Source of the DNA: an uncultured Lewinella sp.
Lineage (GTDB): Bacteria; Bacteroidota; Bacteroidia; Chitinophagales; Saprospiraceae
Reading direction: 5' to 3'
Assembly: GCA_937873655.1 (NCBI GenBank)
Contig: CALMYQ010000218.1
Coordinates: 1-62,553 of the forward strand
Length of the DNA stretch: 62,553 nt
The notes beneath the pieces are model-generated. The model searched no databases, was not told the DNA's origin, and worked only from the letters and a program-made list of their open reading frames with translations. The position numbers and the translations under genes are program-made. Positions 1-8,981 of this stretch are shown one piece after another. How positions within the stretch are numbered: the stretch's first letter is position 1; each line of letters starts with the position of its first letter.

Positions 1-3000
1 AGGTCGAAGCATTGTTGTTCTCATCCGTGACGGTCAGCGTGACGGTATTTCCGCCCGCGTCGCTGCAATCAAAATCCGTCTGGCTGAGGCTGAGACTGAC
101 CGACGCAGCTGAACAGACGTCTCCGGAGCCGTTATCAACGGCTGAAGCCGTGGTAGCGCCGTTGCCTGAGGCATCCAACTGGACGGTTACATTTTGGCAA
201 AGTGCGGATGGGCCCGCGCTATTTTCAACGGTCACGGTAGCCGTGCAGGTCGAAACATTGTTATTGACATCGGTTACGGTCAGGGTTACCGTATTGGCGC
301 CTACGTCCCCGCAACTGAAGGACTGCTGACTGAGGACTGTGGACTGAACCCCGCAAGCGTCCGAGGAGCCGTTGTTCACGGATTCCGCCGTGGTGGAGCC
401 TGTGCCGCCTGCAATCAATTGTACGGTTACATTTTGACAAAGTGCGGCCGGTGCAACATTATCTTCAACGGTAACGGTTGCTGTGCAGGTCGAAGTATTG
501 CCGTTGCTATCCGTTACGGTCAGGGTAACGGTGTTTGCCCCCACATCGCCGCAACTGAAAGACTGCCCACTGAGGACTGCCGACTGAACCCCGCACGCGT
601 CCGAGGAGCCGTTGTTCACCGCCGCTGCCGTAGTGGAACCTGTGCCTGACGCATTCAATTGGACGGTCACATGCTGACAAAGGGCTGTCGGTGCTATGTT
701 ATCTCCAACCGTAACGGTAGCCGTGCAGGTGGAAGCATTGCCGTTGACATCCGTAACGGTCAGGGTCACTGTATTGGCGCCGACGTCCCCGCAACTGAAG
801 GATTGCTTACTGAGCACTGTGGACTGGATCCCGCAGGCGTCACTTGAACCGTTATTTACGGCCGCTGCAGTAGTGGAGCCGTTGCCGTTGGCGTCCAGTT
901 GAATGGTCACATTCTGACAAAGGGCGACAGGTCCTTGATTGTCCTGACCCGTTACCGTCACTACGCATGGGCTTTCGGTTTCGTTGCCGAATTCGTCAGC
1001 GGCGTAGAGGGAAACTTCAATGCTTTCTCCTTCGACCAGCTGGCCCACTGCCGGGCTTTGGGTCAGGGTGATCTCACCGGCGCATGCATCCGTAAGCCCT
1101 GAAAGGATAAAGGAACTCTGGGTCAGATCGGGCACGGTAAAATTGCAGGCTCCCTCGTTCATGCCGACCAAAACCTGAACCGGGCAGTTGCCGATGACCG
1201 GCACCGAACTGTCTTTCAGCTGGACCAGGGCAGAACAGGCCGCCTGGTTGCCGGCGGCGTCTGTGACGGTCAATACGATTGATTGTAAGCCGACATTTTC
1301 GCAAGCGATGTCCAGATCCAGGCTGTAGTTCGCGATTGTGCAGTTATCCGTTGACCCCTCGCCAACGGCAGCTGCGGCTGCGGCCGGATCATCCGCGAGG
1401 TTGATGTCGATATCGTTGCAAACAGCTACCGGCGCCTCATCATCCACCACGCTGATATTGAAACTGCAATTCGAGGTGGCGTCAAGGCTGTTTTCGGCCG
1501 TGTAGACGGCCACGTAGGTATGACCGGCTCCCAGGACCTGGGCAGGTATATTGCCGCTGCCGCTGGTGACGCTGCCGCCTTCGCTGAAGGAAATTTCATA
1601 ATCCAGGGCTGTGTTGCACAGATAAGTGGAAGCAGCTTCCAGAAGATCAGCCGAAACCGTGCCGCTGCAGTCGCCGGGGTTTGCCACAACCGTCACGTCC
1701 GGCGGACAGGTGACCCCCAGGTTGTCGGCAACGGTGATCCGGACATCACAGCTGGCGAATTCGCCCTGCGCGTCGTAAACCGTTACGGTAGCGCGCAAAT
1801 TCTCGCCTACGTCCGCACAATTGAAGTCTTCCAGCTGGATCGGTCCCATGTCGAGGAATTCTGCCTCCCTGCTGGTGATCCCGCAATCATCGCTTTCCGA
1901 AACCAGGATCTGGTCGATGATCAGTTGCTTGTCAGCGCCGGCGCTGATGTCCAGCACCAGACGATTCACTTCCGTATCCACGCAGGTTAAAGAGGGCGGG
2001 GCATTGAAGTCATTCTCAACCGTTACGGTGAAGGCGCAACTCGTGAGTTGCAGCGCGCCGCAGGTGGCTGTGTAGGTAACGGTACTCGTGCCGACCTCGA
2101 AATCAAAGTCAGACAAGGGCCCGAAACCATCGGTGATCGTCGGGTCATCGCCGGGCCCCACGATATGATAGTTCAGGTCGCCGGGACCCTCGAACGCCGG
2201 GAAGGGGCTGATACGGGTACCGCTGCCGTTTTCAACGAGCAAATCACAAATTCCGCCTTCATCGATGCTGACGGTAAGGTCATCCGGGCAATGGATCGTA
2301 GGCGTCGAAGCGAATGGCTCTACAGTGACGGTAAACGAGCAGCTTTGCCCGCTCGCTTCGCCTCCTTCATCGGGATAGCTGCTGAAGTAGGTTACCGTAC
2401 TGGTACCCAACGGAAACGTAAACTGTTCCAATTCACCCGTGCCCGAAGTAAGGTTGAGATCCGGGTCGATGATCTGATAGGTCAGGTCGTCCGAGCAGGT
2501 CGGGCGGGTGAGCGTTTTCAAAATAGAGAATGATCCGTTGTATTCAGTCTGATCCTGCAGGTCAGCCGTGCACCCCACGGGGGCCAGCACAACGGTTTGC
2601 GGGTCGGGACAGGTCAATGTGCCCACATCTCCGGCTATAACGTTGATGGTGAAAGCGCAATAGTTTTCGTTTACGGAGTCGGATACCTTGAGCAGGCGGC
2701 CTGTAAAGGTTTGCCCGATGTTCTCGCAGATAAAGCTCATCTGCGGGATGTCGCACAGCGTTTCCGGTCCGAAAGGTACGCAGAACGAAAGATCCAGGTC
2801 TGCATCCGGATCGTTGGGGTCGTAGCTGCCGGCATCCACCATGTCCGGCGTGAGCACGAATTCCTCGTCTCCCTGGATGGCCACCGTGACGGTGGAGGTG
2901 CAATTGGCGACAGGCCCGGTTGTCGACCGCTTATAGAATTGATAGCTCAGACAACCATCCAGCGAGGCGTTGCTCTTGGGTGCTTCTTCAATGGTCTGAA

Positions 3001-4972
3001 TAAGTGCGCCAAAATTGACAAAGCTGCCGCCGCCGCCGCCGGGGTCGCTCTGGCCGCCGCCGCCGCCGGAAAAGCCGCCGCCGCCGCCGCCGCCGTGCAA
3101 ACCATCGCCCCTGTTGATCCGGCCGCTTCCGCCGGCGCCGTATCCAAAACCGCCGGCGATGAAGTGATTATTCCCCGTACCGCCGGGTCCGCCGGTGAAA
3201 TTGCCGGGGCTTCCCTGAGCGGGATGGGGTACTGTGCTGCCTTCCGGGAACAACGGCAAATAACCGCCGCCGCCGCCGGACCGTACCGTATTGCCGCTGT
3301 TACCAGGAGGCGATTCTCCGCTGTTGCCTCCGGTGCCGGGAATGCCGTCACCGGTATCGCCATTGCTGGTTCCGTCAACTCCTGTATTTGCATCGAGGCC
3401 GTTCCGGCCCTCATTGCTGCTGTCATACCCCGTATGATAACCGCCGCCGCCGCCGCCGGCCACCAGGAGTATGGACCAGCACTCGTCGTCAATATTAAGC
3501 GAAGGCCCCGGCTGAGTTTCGCCGCCTGAGCCGTTCACGACACAATCTCCGTTGAGGGCAACCCCGGGCGGGCGGTAGAGGACGGCAGTGCCGCCGCCGC
3601 CGCCGCCGCCTAAGCGCTGATCAGCAGTCATGCTGTTTCCGGCCCGGCCGACAATGAATCTCAATGTTCCGCCGGGTTGCAGTTGTTGCAGGCCGTTGCC
3701 GATGGCAAAACTGGCTGTGATCATGGCGCCGTCGCCGCCAAGGCCTGTAGTATGTTTCCTTCCTCCTGTGCGGGCTCTGCCGCCGTCACCGCCGCGTGCG
3801 GTAAAGGTAATGGCATCGACCACATCGGTATCCAGGTCTTCGGGAATGACGTAATCCTGTACCCTATTGACGAGGTCCAGTTTCCGGACCGCCCCGGTGG
3901 TATTCATTTTGGGAAACGCATAAATAATATATCCGTTCTCCGGGAATTGGGTTGCGCCCCTGGAAATGATGATGGTTGATCCTTCTATGGCAGCGCTGTT
4001 AACAAAGCTGCCGCCGCCGCCGCCGTTGTTGCTGAACTCATTGTCGTTGTCATTACCACCGCCGCCGCCGGAGAAGCCGCCGCCGCCGCCGCCGCCGCCG
4101 TCATTATCAAAACCGGCGCCGCCGCCGCCGTAGCCCCAGCCACCGAACTGTACACCTATGCCGCCTGTGCCGCCGTTACCGCCGGTTACGCCCCCCATTC
4201 TGCCGCCCAGGGAGAAGCCTGAAGGCCCGCCGTTGGTGAGATAACCGCCGCCGGCGCCGCCGTCGTTGTCGTTGCCGCCGCCGACGTTGGCCAGGCCCCC
4301 GTTGCCGTCAATTCCGCCGGCATTGTTGCCGCCGCCGCCTGTGCCGTTGGTCGCGTCGTTGGCTCCGGTTCCGTTCTTTGATTCATCCTCATCGCAACCG
4401 CCGACCACGGAGCCCAAGGTTTTTATGCCGAAGGTCCCGCCGCCGCCGCCGGCCACCGCCAGCAATATCCATCTGGTATCCGCATCAGCGATATCCAGCG
4501 AAGGGATATTGGTGTTTGCCAGGGTCGCGCCAGGCGCATGGTAAAGCACCGCTGTCCCGCCGCCGCCGCCGGCGCCGCCGCCGCCATCGCTGTTCTGCTG
4601 GCTTCCCTTTCCGCCAACGGCGAAGCGGATGGTTCCGCCGGGTTGCAAGTCTCCGTCGCCGGTACCGACGCGGAAGAACGTCTCCACCTCGGCCCCTTGC
4701 CCGCCTTTACCATTTGAGGTACAACTGTTGCGGCTGCCGCCGTCGGCTCCCTGCAGGAAAAAAGAAAGAATCCCGGTCTCCGCATCGGCGGGAATCAGAT
4801 AGTCTTCATAAGCACCGGTGTAAGAGATTTCGTACCCTGCTCCGTTATCGTTCAGGTTTGTCTGCGCCACCGCCGTATGGGTCGTAAGCAAAATGCCCGA
4901 CAGCAGTAAGCAGCATTGACAAAATATCCGGAATGGAACAGTTCTTAAAGTCGTCCGAGTAAAGCAATTCAT
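1..4972 (-). CDS. Giant secreted surface protein: two poly-glycine domains plus HYR/Ig-like repeats (3' end outside window)
   Basis: Reading the minus strand from the ATG at 4972, the frame stays open for 1657 codons to the window edge, so the C-terminus is missing. Residues 1-35 are an export signal. Residues about 35-325 and 360-652 are two copies of a glycine-rich domain with GGGGGTAVLY, ILLVAGGGGG and GGGGGSFVN signatures, the pattern of the ALK/LTK-type glycine-rich domain. Residues about 690-1340 are cysteine-bearing HYR/Ig-like modules (starts such as CPDDLTV and CPPDVTV). From about 1350 a near-identical 80-residue module (CQNVTVQL...CGDVGANTVTLTVTD) repeats with a 240-bp period to the edge. 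Glycine runs use almost only GGC codons. It is probably an extracellular adhesin or matrix protein. A type IX sorting tail is expected but cannot be seen here. The frame and architecture are seen directly; the function is inferred. Confidence 0.85.
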   Translation of the reverse strand, partial: MNCFTRTTLRTVPFRIFCQCCLLLSGILLTTHTAVAQTNLNDNGAGYEISYTGAYEDYLIPADAETGILSFFLQGADGGSRNSCTSNGKGGQGAEVETFFRVGTGDGDLQPGGTIRFAVGGKGSQQNSDGGGGAGGGGGTAVLYHAPGATLANTNIPSLDIADADTRWILLAVAGGGGGTFGIKTLGSVVGGCDEDESKNGTGANDATNGTGGGGNNAGGIDGNGGLANVGGGNDNDGGAGGGYLTNGGPSGFSLGGRMGGVTGGNGGTGGIGVQFGGWGYGGGGAGFDNDGGGGGGGGFSGGGGGNDNDNEFSNNGGGGGSFVNSAAIEGSTIIISRGATQFPENGYIIYAFPKMNTTGAVRKLDLVNRVQDYVIPEDLDTDVVDAITFTARGGDGGRARTGGRKHTTGLGGDGAMITASFAIGNGLQQLQPGGTLRFIVGRAGNSMTADQRLGGGGGGGTAVLYRPPGVALNGDCVVNGSGGETQPGPSLNIDDECWSILLVAGGGGGGYHTGYDSSNEGRNGLDANTGVDGTSNGDTGDGIPGTGGNSGESPPGNSGNTVRSGGGGGYLPLFPEGSTVPHPAQGSPGNFTGGPGGTGNNHFIAGGFGYGAGGSGRINRGDGLHGGGGGGGFSGGGGGQSDPGGGGGSFVNFGALIQTIEEAPKSNASLDGCLSYQFYKRSTTGPVANCTSTVTVAIQGDEEFVLTPDMVDAGSYDPNDPDADLDLSFCVPFGPETLCDIPQMSFICENIGQTFTGRLLKVSDSVNENYCAFTINVIAGDVGTLTCPDPQTVVLAPVGCTADLQDQTEYNGSFSILKTLTRPTCSDDLTYQIIDPDLNLTSGTGELEQFTFPLGTSTVTYFSSYPDEGGEASGQSCSFTVTVEPFASTPTIHCPDDLTVSIDEGGICDLLVENGSGTRISPFPAFEGPGDLNYHIVGPGDDPTITDGFGPLSDFDFEVGTSTVTYTATCGALQLTSCAFTVTVENDFNAPPSLTCVDTEVNRLVLDISAGADKQLIIDQILVSESDDCGITSREAEFLDMGPIQLEDFNCADVGENLRATVTVYDAQGEFASCDVRITVADNLGVTCPPDVTVVANPGDCSGTVSADLLEAASTYLCNTALDYEISFSEGGSVTSGSGNIPAQVLGAGHTYVAVYTAENSLDATSNCSFNISVVDDEAPVAVCNDIDINLADDPAAAAAAVGEGSTDNCTIANYSLDLDIACENVGLQSIVLTVTDAAGNQAACSALVQLKDSSVPVIGNCPVQVLVGMNEGACNFTVPDLTQSSFILSGLTDACAGEITLTQSPAVGQLVEGESIEVSLYAADEFGNETESPCVVTVTGQDNQGPVALCQNVTIQLDANGNGSTTAAAVNNGSSDACGIQSTVLSKQSFSCGDVGANTVTLTVTDVNGNASTCTATVTVGDNIAPTALCQHVTVQLNASGTGSTTAAAVNNGSSDACGVQSAVLSGQSFSCGDVGANTVTLTVTDSNGNTSTCTATVTVEDNVAPAALCQNVTVQLIAGGTGSTTAESVNNGSSDACGVQSTVLSQQSFSCGDVGANTVTLTVTDVNNNVSTCTATVTVENSAGPSALCQNVTVQLDASGNGATTASAVDNGSGDVCSAASVSLSLSQTDFDCSDAGGNTVTLTVTDENNNAST

Positions 4973-5261
4973 AAGATTACGGTTTGGCCGGTCGCCCCTG
5001 ACCGGACCTGTCATGTGATAAATGGTGTCAGTGCCAAAGGTAAGCCGGACGGCGTTGCACAGATCGGACATTGAAGTGCATAGATCGGACATTTGTATGC
5101 CTTGAGCGCTGCTCACCACCGGTTTCTTCCGCCGGCTGCAGGTTTTTGAATATTCCTGCCCGAGGCTGTTGGAGGATAAGGATGGATTGGCAAATGATTT
5201 GCATCGAAAATCAGGGACCCGGTGAAATTTCAACCATTTTTTGCGACTTTTACAGCTGACC
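4973..5261. other. Divergent intergenic region
   Basis: This 289-base gap separates the divergent giant surface protein gene and the hybrid sensor gene, so it must hold both promoters. Apart from the 21-bp direct repeat listed separately, no convincing gene or hairpin is visible. Confidence 0.5.
5057..5093. promoter_or_regulatory. Tandem 16-bp direct repeat, candidate operator
   Basis: GCACAGATCGGACATT (5057-5072) and GCATAGATCGGACATT (5078-5093) match at 15 of 16 bases. Their starts are 21 bp apart, two helical turns. They lie between the divergent adhesin and hybrid-regulator genes. AraC-type outputs commonly bind tandem sites, so autoregulation is possible, but this is inference. Confidence 0.4.
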
Positions 5262-8126
5262 ATGAGGACGTTAATCGGCTTCTTATTACCAGTGCTTATT
5301 TCGGGTGTGATCCCTTGCTTGTCCGCACAGGGAAACCCGGATTGGCGTAATCCTTCGGTGGAAGATACGCTCAGGCTCCGCATGCTGGACAGCCTCACCA
5401 GAAAGGTTTTTTGGTTGAAACAGCCGGACAGTGCATTGCTCTTCGCAGGCCGGATGCTGGACCTTGCGCAGCAGGGGGATTACGGCGTTTACATCCGCAG
5501 GTCGTTGCGCTACCGGGCCCAGATCTATACGGCCATCGGGGATTACCGGTCGGCCATTCCGGCCAATGAAGCGCGTATCGAGGCTTATGAGACCGCCACC
5601 TACGACCGGGATAAACGGTACCGGGCCCTGTCGGAATCGTACCGGGAATTCTCCTTTGTGCTTGGAAAGGCCGGCAGGACCGCAGAAGCGCTGCAGGCGT
5701 GTGAGAAAAGCATCGATTATGCGGAGGCCCTGGGGGAAGAAGGGGTTCCGTATCTGGCCGGTGCGCTCAACAACCTGGGAAACCTGTACTTTGACCTGCA
5801 CAACTACGACCTGGCCAAGGCCAAATACCAGGAAAGCCTGGCGCTGCACCGCAAAATCAACAAGGAAAACGGCATCTACAGCAACCTCAACAACCTGGGA
5901 CTGGTAGCCGCCCGCGAGCACGATTATGCCGCCGCCATTCAATATTATGAGGAGAGTTTGTCCAGGAAGCGCGCCAAGGGCGATGATCAGCGCATAGCCA
6001 ACACGCTGGGCAATATCGGCGATATCTACCTGGAATGGAAGAAATACGATGAGGCCGGGGCATACTTCCGGGAAGCCCTGGAAATCCAGCAGCGGTTCAA
6101 CCTGCAGGCTGAATCCGCCCGCTCCCTCAGCCAGTTGGGGACATTGGCCTTGCTGCGCGGGCAACCCCGGGAAGCCGTTGAATGGTGCGAGCAAAGCTGC
6201 CGGATAACCTGGGAGCATGAACTCTGGCAATCCGGGCTGGACTGCAATAAATGCCTTTATGAGGCTTACAAGGCTGTCGGCCGACCTGCCGAAGCCCTGG
6301 CCGCTTATGAAAACTATGTAGCCGTAAAAGACTCCATCTTCAGTCTGGAGAATGCGCAGGAGATCGCCCGGATGGAAGCCAGCTTTCAATATGAGCAGGA
6401 ACTGGCAAAGTCGGAGGCCGAACAGCTTAAGCTCACCAATCAGGCTGAACGCGCCAGGCGCTGGCGCTGGCTGCTGCTGGGCGGCATGCTGGTTTTTGCG
6501 CTCATCAGTTGGCTGGTCTACCGGGTCAGCAGGTTGCGTTACCGCCAGAACAGGCTGCTCAGGGAAAACAATACCCAAATCTCCGCCGACCGGGAACTGA
6601 TCCGCCGGCAGGCAGCAGAATTGGCCGGTAATGCCGAAACCAAGAATCGCTTTTTTGCCAATATTTCGCATGAATTGCGCACCCCGCTCACCCTGATCAT
6701 CAGCCCCCTGCAACGAATGCTGTCAAGTGACGGACCTGCGCTTTCCCCGGAGCTGCGCCAAAGCCTCAAGCGCGTTCAACACAATGCGGATACCTTGCGG
6801 CAGCTCGTGGAAGAATTGTTGGAACTGGCCCAACTGGAAGCCGGTACGGTTAAGGTGACGCAGCAAAACGTGGCGTTACCGGCCGACCTTCGGCAGTACT
6901 TTGACAGTTTCGTTTCCCTGGCCCGGGAAAAATCGATCGACTATAAATTTAATTATCAAGGGCCGGCACAGTCCATCTTAACCGACTTGCAGCGGTTGGC
7001 CAAGATCATAAACAACCTTTTGGGCAATGCCCTCAAATTCACGCCGGAACAAGGATACGTAAACTTCAACGCTCATTTTAACAAAGAACAGGGCAGCCTC
7101 CTGATGACCGTCGCAGACAGCGGCCCCGGTATCGAACCTTCCGCAATCCCCCTCATTTTTGACCGTTATTTTCAGGCCGGGTCCCAGGCGGAGGAGGGGA
7201 TGGGAATCGGGCTGGCGCTGGCCCGGGAGTCGGCGCGCCTGCTGGGCGGTGATATTCAGGTGGAAAGCGAACCCGGAAAAGGCAGCATTTTCCGGGTGGA
7301 ACTTCCGGTAATGCCCGCTCCTGCCGAAGAACCGGCTTTTGTGCCGGCAGCTCAACCCCTTAATGGCTATGCTGCCGGAAATTCCATCCTGCTGGTTGAA
7401 GACCATCCCGAGCTGCGATCTTTTTTGTTGGATATTCTTTCGGACTATGATTGCCGCGCCGCCTCAAACGGTGAGGAAGCCTGGCAGCTGCTTCAGCAGG
7501 CGTCGGAGGCGCAATCACCCTACCAGTTGGTGGTTACGGATTTGATGATGCCTGAAATGGACGGGCAAACGCTGGTGGCCAGGATCAAACAATCGGATCA
7601 CCTTGCGGCTACCCGCGTTATCGTGCTTACGGCGCGCCATGACCTGGCAACCAAACTTAATCTGCTGCGTGTCGGCATCGACGATTACCTCACCAAACCG
7701 TTCGTAGCAGAAGAATTGAAAACAAGGGTGCAACACCTGTTGAGCTATTTACCCCCAACCCCTCCTGCCAACCCTGCTGAGGATGCACCCGAATCGCCGT
7801 TGGCCGTGCAATCCTGGCTGGAGTCCCTGGAAGAAACCGTACAGCGCATGCTCCGCAACCAACAGGAACTTACGGTGAGTACAATTGCCAGAGAAATGTA
7901 CACGAGCGACCGCCAGCTGTTGCGCCGCATCAAGGAAGCTACCGGACTGTCCACGCAACTGTACCTCCAGGAACTGAAACTTCAATTCGCCCGGCAATTA
8001 CTGGAAAACAACCGGGTCAGAACCGTGTCCGAACTGGCGCTCGAATGCGGTTTCAACAATGTTGGATACTTCAGCAGGTTATTCACCGACCGGTTCGGGC
8101 AAAAGCCGGGGACGTTTATTAACTGA
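5262..8126 (+). CDS. Hybrid two-component system sensor/regulator (TPR-HK-receiver-AraC)
   Basis: A 954-residue one-protein signalling system. A Sec signal peptide (residues 1-23) is followed by periplasmic TPR repeats (about 30-370). A transmembrane helix (about 405-425) leads to a HisKA domain with H470 in ISHELRTP, a HATPase domain (NALKFTP, DSGPGIEP and GIGLALA boxes), a receiver with D760 in VVTDLMMPEMDG and KPF lysine, and a C-terminal AraC-type helix-turn-helix (about 855-954). The ATG at 5262 was preferred to the in-frame TTG at 5241 because the signal peptide starts there. It is divergent from the giant surface protein and upstream of the ECF/FecR/SusCD cassette; either could be its target. 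This TPR-sensing hybrid type is typical of Bacteroidota. The ligand is unknown. Confidence 0.93.
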   Translation: MRTLIGFLLPVLISGVIPCLSAQGNPDWRNPSVEDTLRLRMLDSLTRKVFWLKQPDSALLFAGRMLDLAQQGDYGVYIRRSLRYRAQIYTAIGDYRSAIPANEARIEAYETATYDRDKRYRALSESYREFSFVLGKAGRTAEALQACEKSIDYAEALGEEGVPYLAGALNNLGNLYFDLHNYDLAKAKYQESLALHRKINKENGIYSNLNNLGLVAAREHDYAAAIQYYEESLSRKRAKGDDQRIANTLGNIGDIYLEWKKYDEAGAYFREALEIQQRFNLQAESARSLSQLGTLALLRGQPREAVEWCEQSCRITWEHELWQSGLDCNKCLYEAYKAVGRPAEALAAYENYVAVKDSIFSLENAQEIARMEASFQYEQELAKSEAEQLKLTNQAERARRWRWLLLGGMLVFALISWLVYRVSRLRYRQNRLLRENNTQISADRELIRRQAAELAGNAETKNRFFANISHELRTPLTLIISPLQRMLSSDGPALSPELRQSLKRVQHNADTLRQLVEELLELAQLEAGTVKVTQQNVALPADLRQYFDSFVSLAREKSIDYKFNYQGPAQSILTDLQRLAKIINNLLGNALKFTPEQGYVNFNAHFNKEQGSLLMTVADSGPGIEPSAIPLIFDRYFQAGSQAEEGMGIGLALARESARLLGGDIQVESEPGKGSIFRVELPVMPAPAEEPAFVPAAQPLNGYAAGNSILLVEDHPELRSFLLDILSDYDCRAASNGEEAWQLLQQASEAQSPYQLVVTDLMMPEMDGQTLVARIKQSDHLAATRVIVLTARHDLATKLNLLRVGIDDYLTKPFVAEELKTRVQHLLSYLPPTPPANPAEDAPESPLAVQSWLESLEETVQRMLRNQQELTVSTIAREMYTSDRQLLRRIKEATGLSTQLYLQELKLQFARQLLENNRVRTVSELALECGFNNVGYFSRLFTDRFGQKPGTFIN

Positions 8127-8243
8127 CCGAAAAGCTTCCTTTCCATAAATATCCAATGGCTTTGGCATGTAACGGACAGCCCTGAAAACAAAAAAAATTT
8201 TGCTCATTTCCTGTTTATCCCTATTTTAACCCTCTGAAACTGC

Positions 8244-8858
8244 ATGCCGCCAACTTTAATGCAACAATCGACCGACCATAGGAATGAACAGTTGTGGAAA
8301 GCGCTTAAAAAAGGAGACGAGAAAGCGCTGTCAGAACTGATCCTGCTGTACGCCGACAGCCTCTACAGCTACGGCTTTCTGTTGTGCCGCAACAAGGAAA
8401 CGGTGGAGGACTGCATCCAGGACCTGTTCCTGCACCTTTGGCAAAAGCGCGGCGAACTCGCAGATGTCGTCAGCCTGAGAACCTACCTGACCGCTGCGCT
8501 CAGAAACCGGATAACGGATGCTTTCCGGAAAATAAAGGGCGCTTTGCATGAAGATTTGCGCGATGAAGACCTGGCGACAGAATCCTCGCCTGAACAGCAA
8601 CTGATCGAATCCGAGATCCATTCCCTGGAAAACGACCTGGTGAAAAGATCGGTGGAAGCGCTGCCCGCAAGAATGAAGCAGGCCATCTACCTGCGGTACT
8701 ACGCCGGCTTCAGTTATCAGGAGATCGCACAGATCATGGAAGTCAGCCAACAGGTCGCGGTCAATATGGTCCACCGGGCCGTCCTCAAGTTGCGTTCCGC
8801 TTCCCGGCATTATTCCGACTGGCTTTCCTTTTCTTTGTTATTTTTCCTGTTTTCCTGA
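8244..8858 (+). CDS. ECF-type RNA polymerase sigma factor
   Basis: A 204-residue sigma-70 family factor of the extracytoplasmic-function class. Region 2 lies at about 30-95 (DCIQDLFLHLWQKR, with LRTYLTAALRNRI next to it). Region 4 lies at about 135-190 (LPARMKQAIYLRYYAGFSYQEIAQIMEVS), a clear helix-turn-helix. The last residues are hydrophobic (SFSLLFFLFS), which is seen in some Bacteroidota ECFs. An alternative ATG lies five codons in, at 8259. It is 123 bp upstream of FecR and in the same direction, the classic order of a TonB-dependent surface-signalling system: the receptor's STN domain signals to FecR, which releases this sigma factor to transcribe the SusC/SusD genes. Confidence 0.93.
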   Translation: MPPTLMQQSTDHRNEQLWKALKKGDEKALSELILLYADSLYSYGFLLCRNKETVEDCIQDLFLHLWQKRGELADVVSLRTYLTAALRNRITDAFRKIKGALHEDLRDEDLATESSPEQQLIESEIHSLENDLVKRSVEALPARMKQAIYLRYYAGFSYQEIAQIMEVSQQVAVNMVHRAVLKLRSASRHYSDWLSFSLLFFLFS

Positions 8859-8981
8859 ATCTTGTTTCATCGTTTTTAAAAAAGTTGAAATTTTTTTTTG
8901 AATCGGAGGTTATGAACTTCTGCTTTCTGCGTCTTTGTGGTGAATATGCATAACAAAACGAAAAACACCTTCTGACGCTCC

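Noticed and set aside
2597..4887. Several long plus- and minus-strand frames rich in Ala, Pro or Arg
   Set aside because: They are other-frame readings of the GGC-rich glycine codons of the giant minus-strand gene and have no recognisable domains.
5071..5259. 62-codon frame upstream of the hybrid sensor
   Set aside because: Composition is unlike a protein, it overlaps the candidate operator and the sensor's start, and no similarity is apparent.
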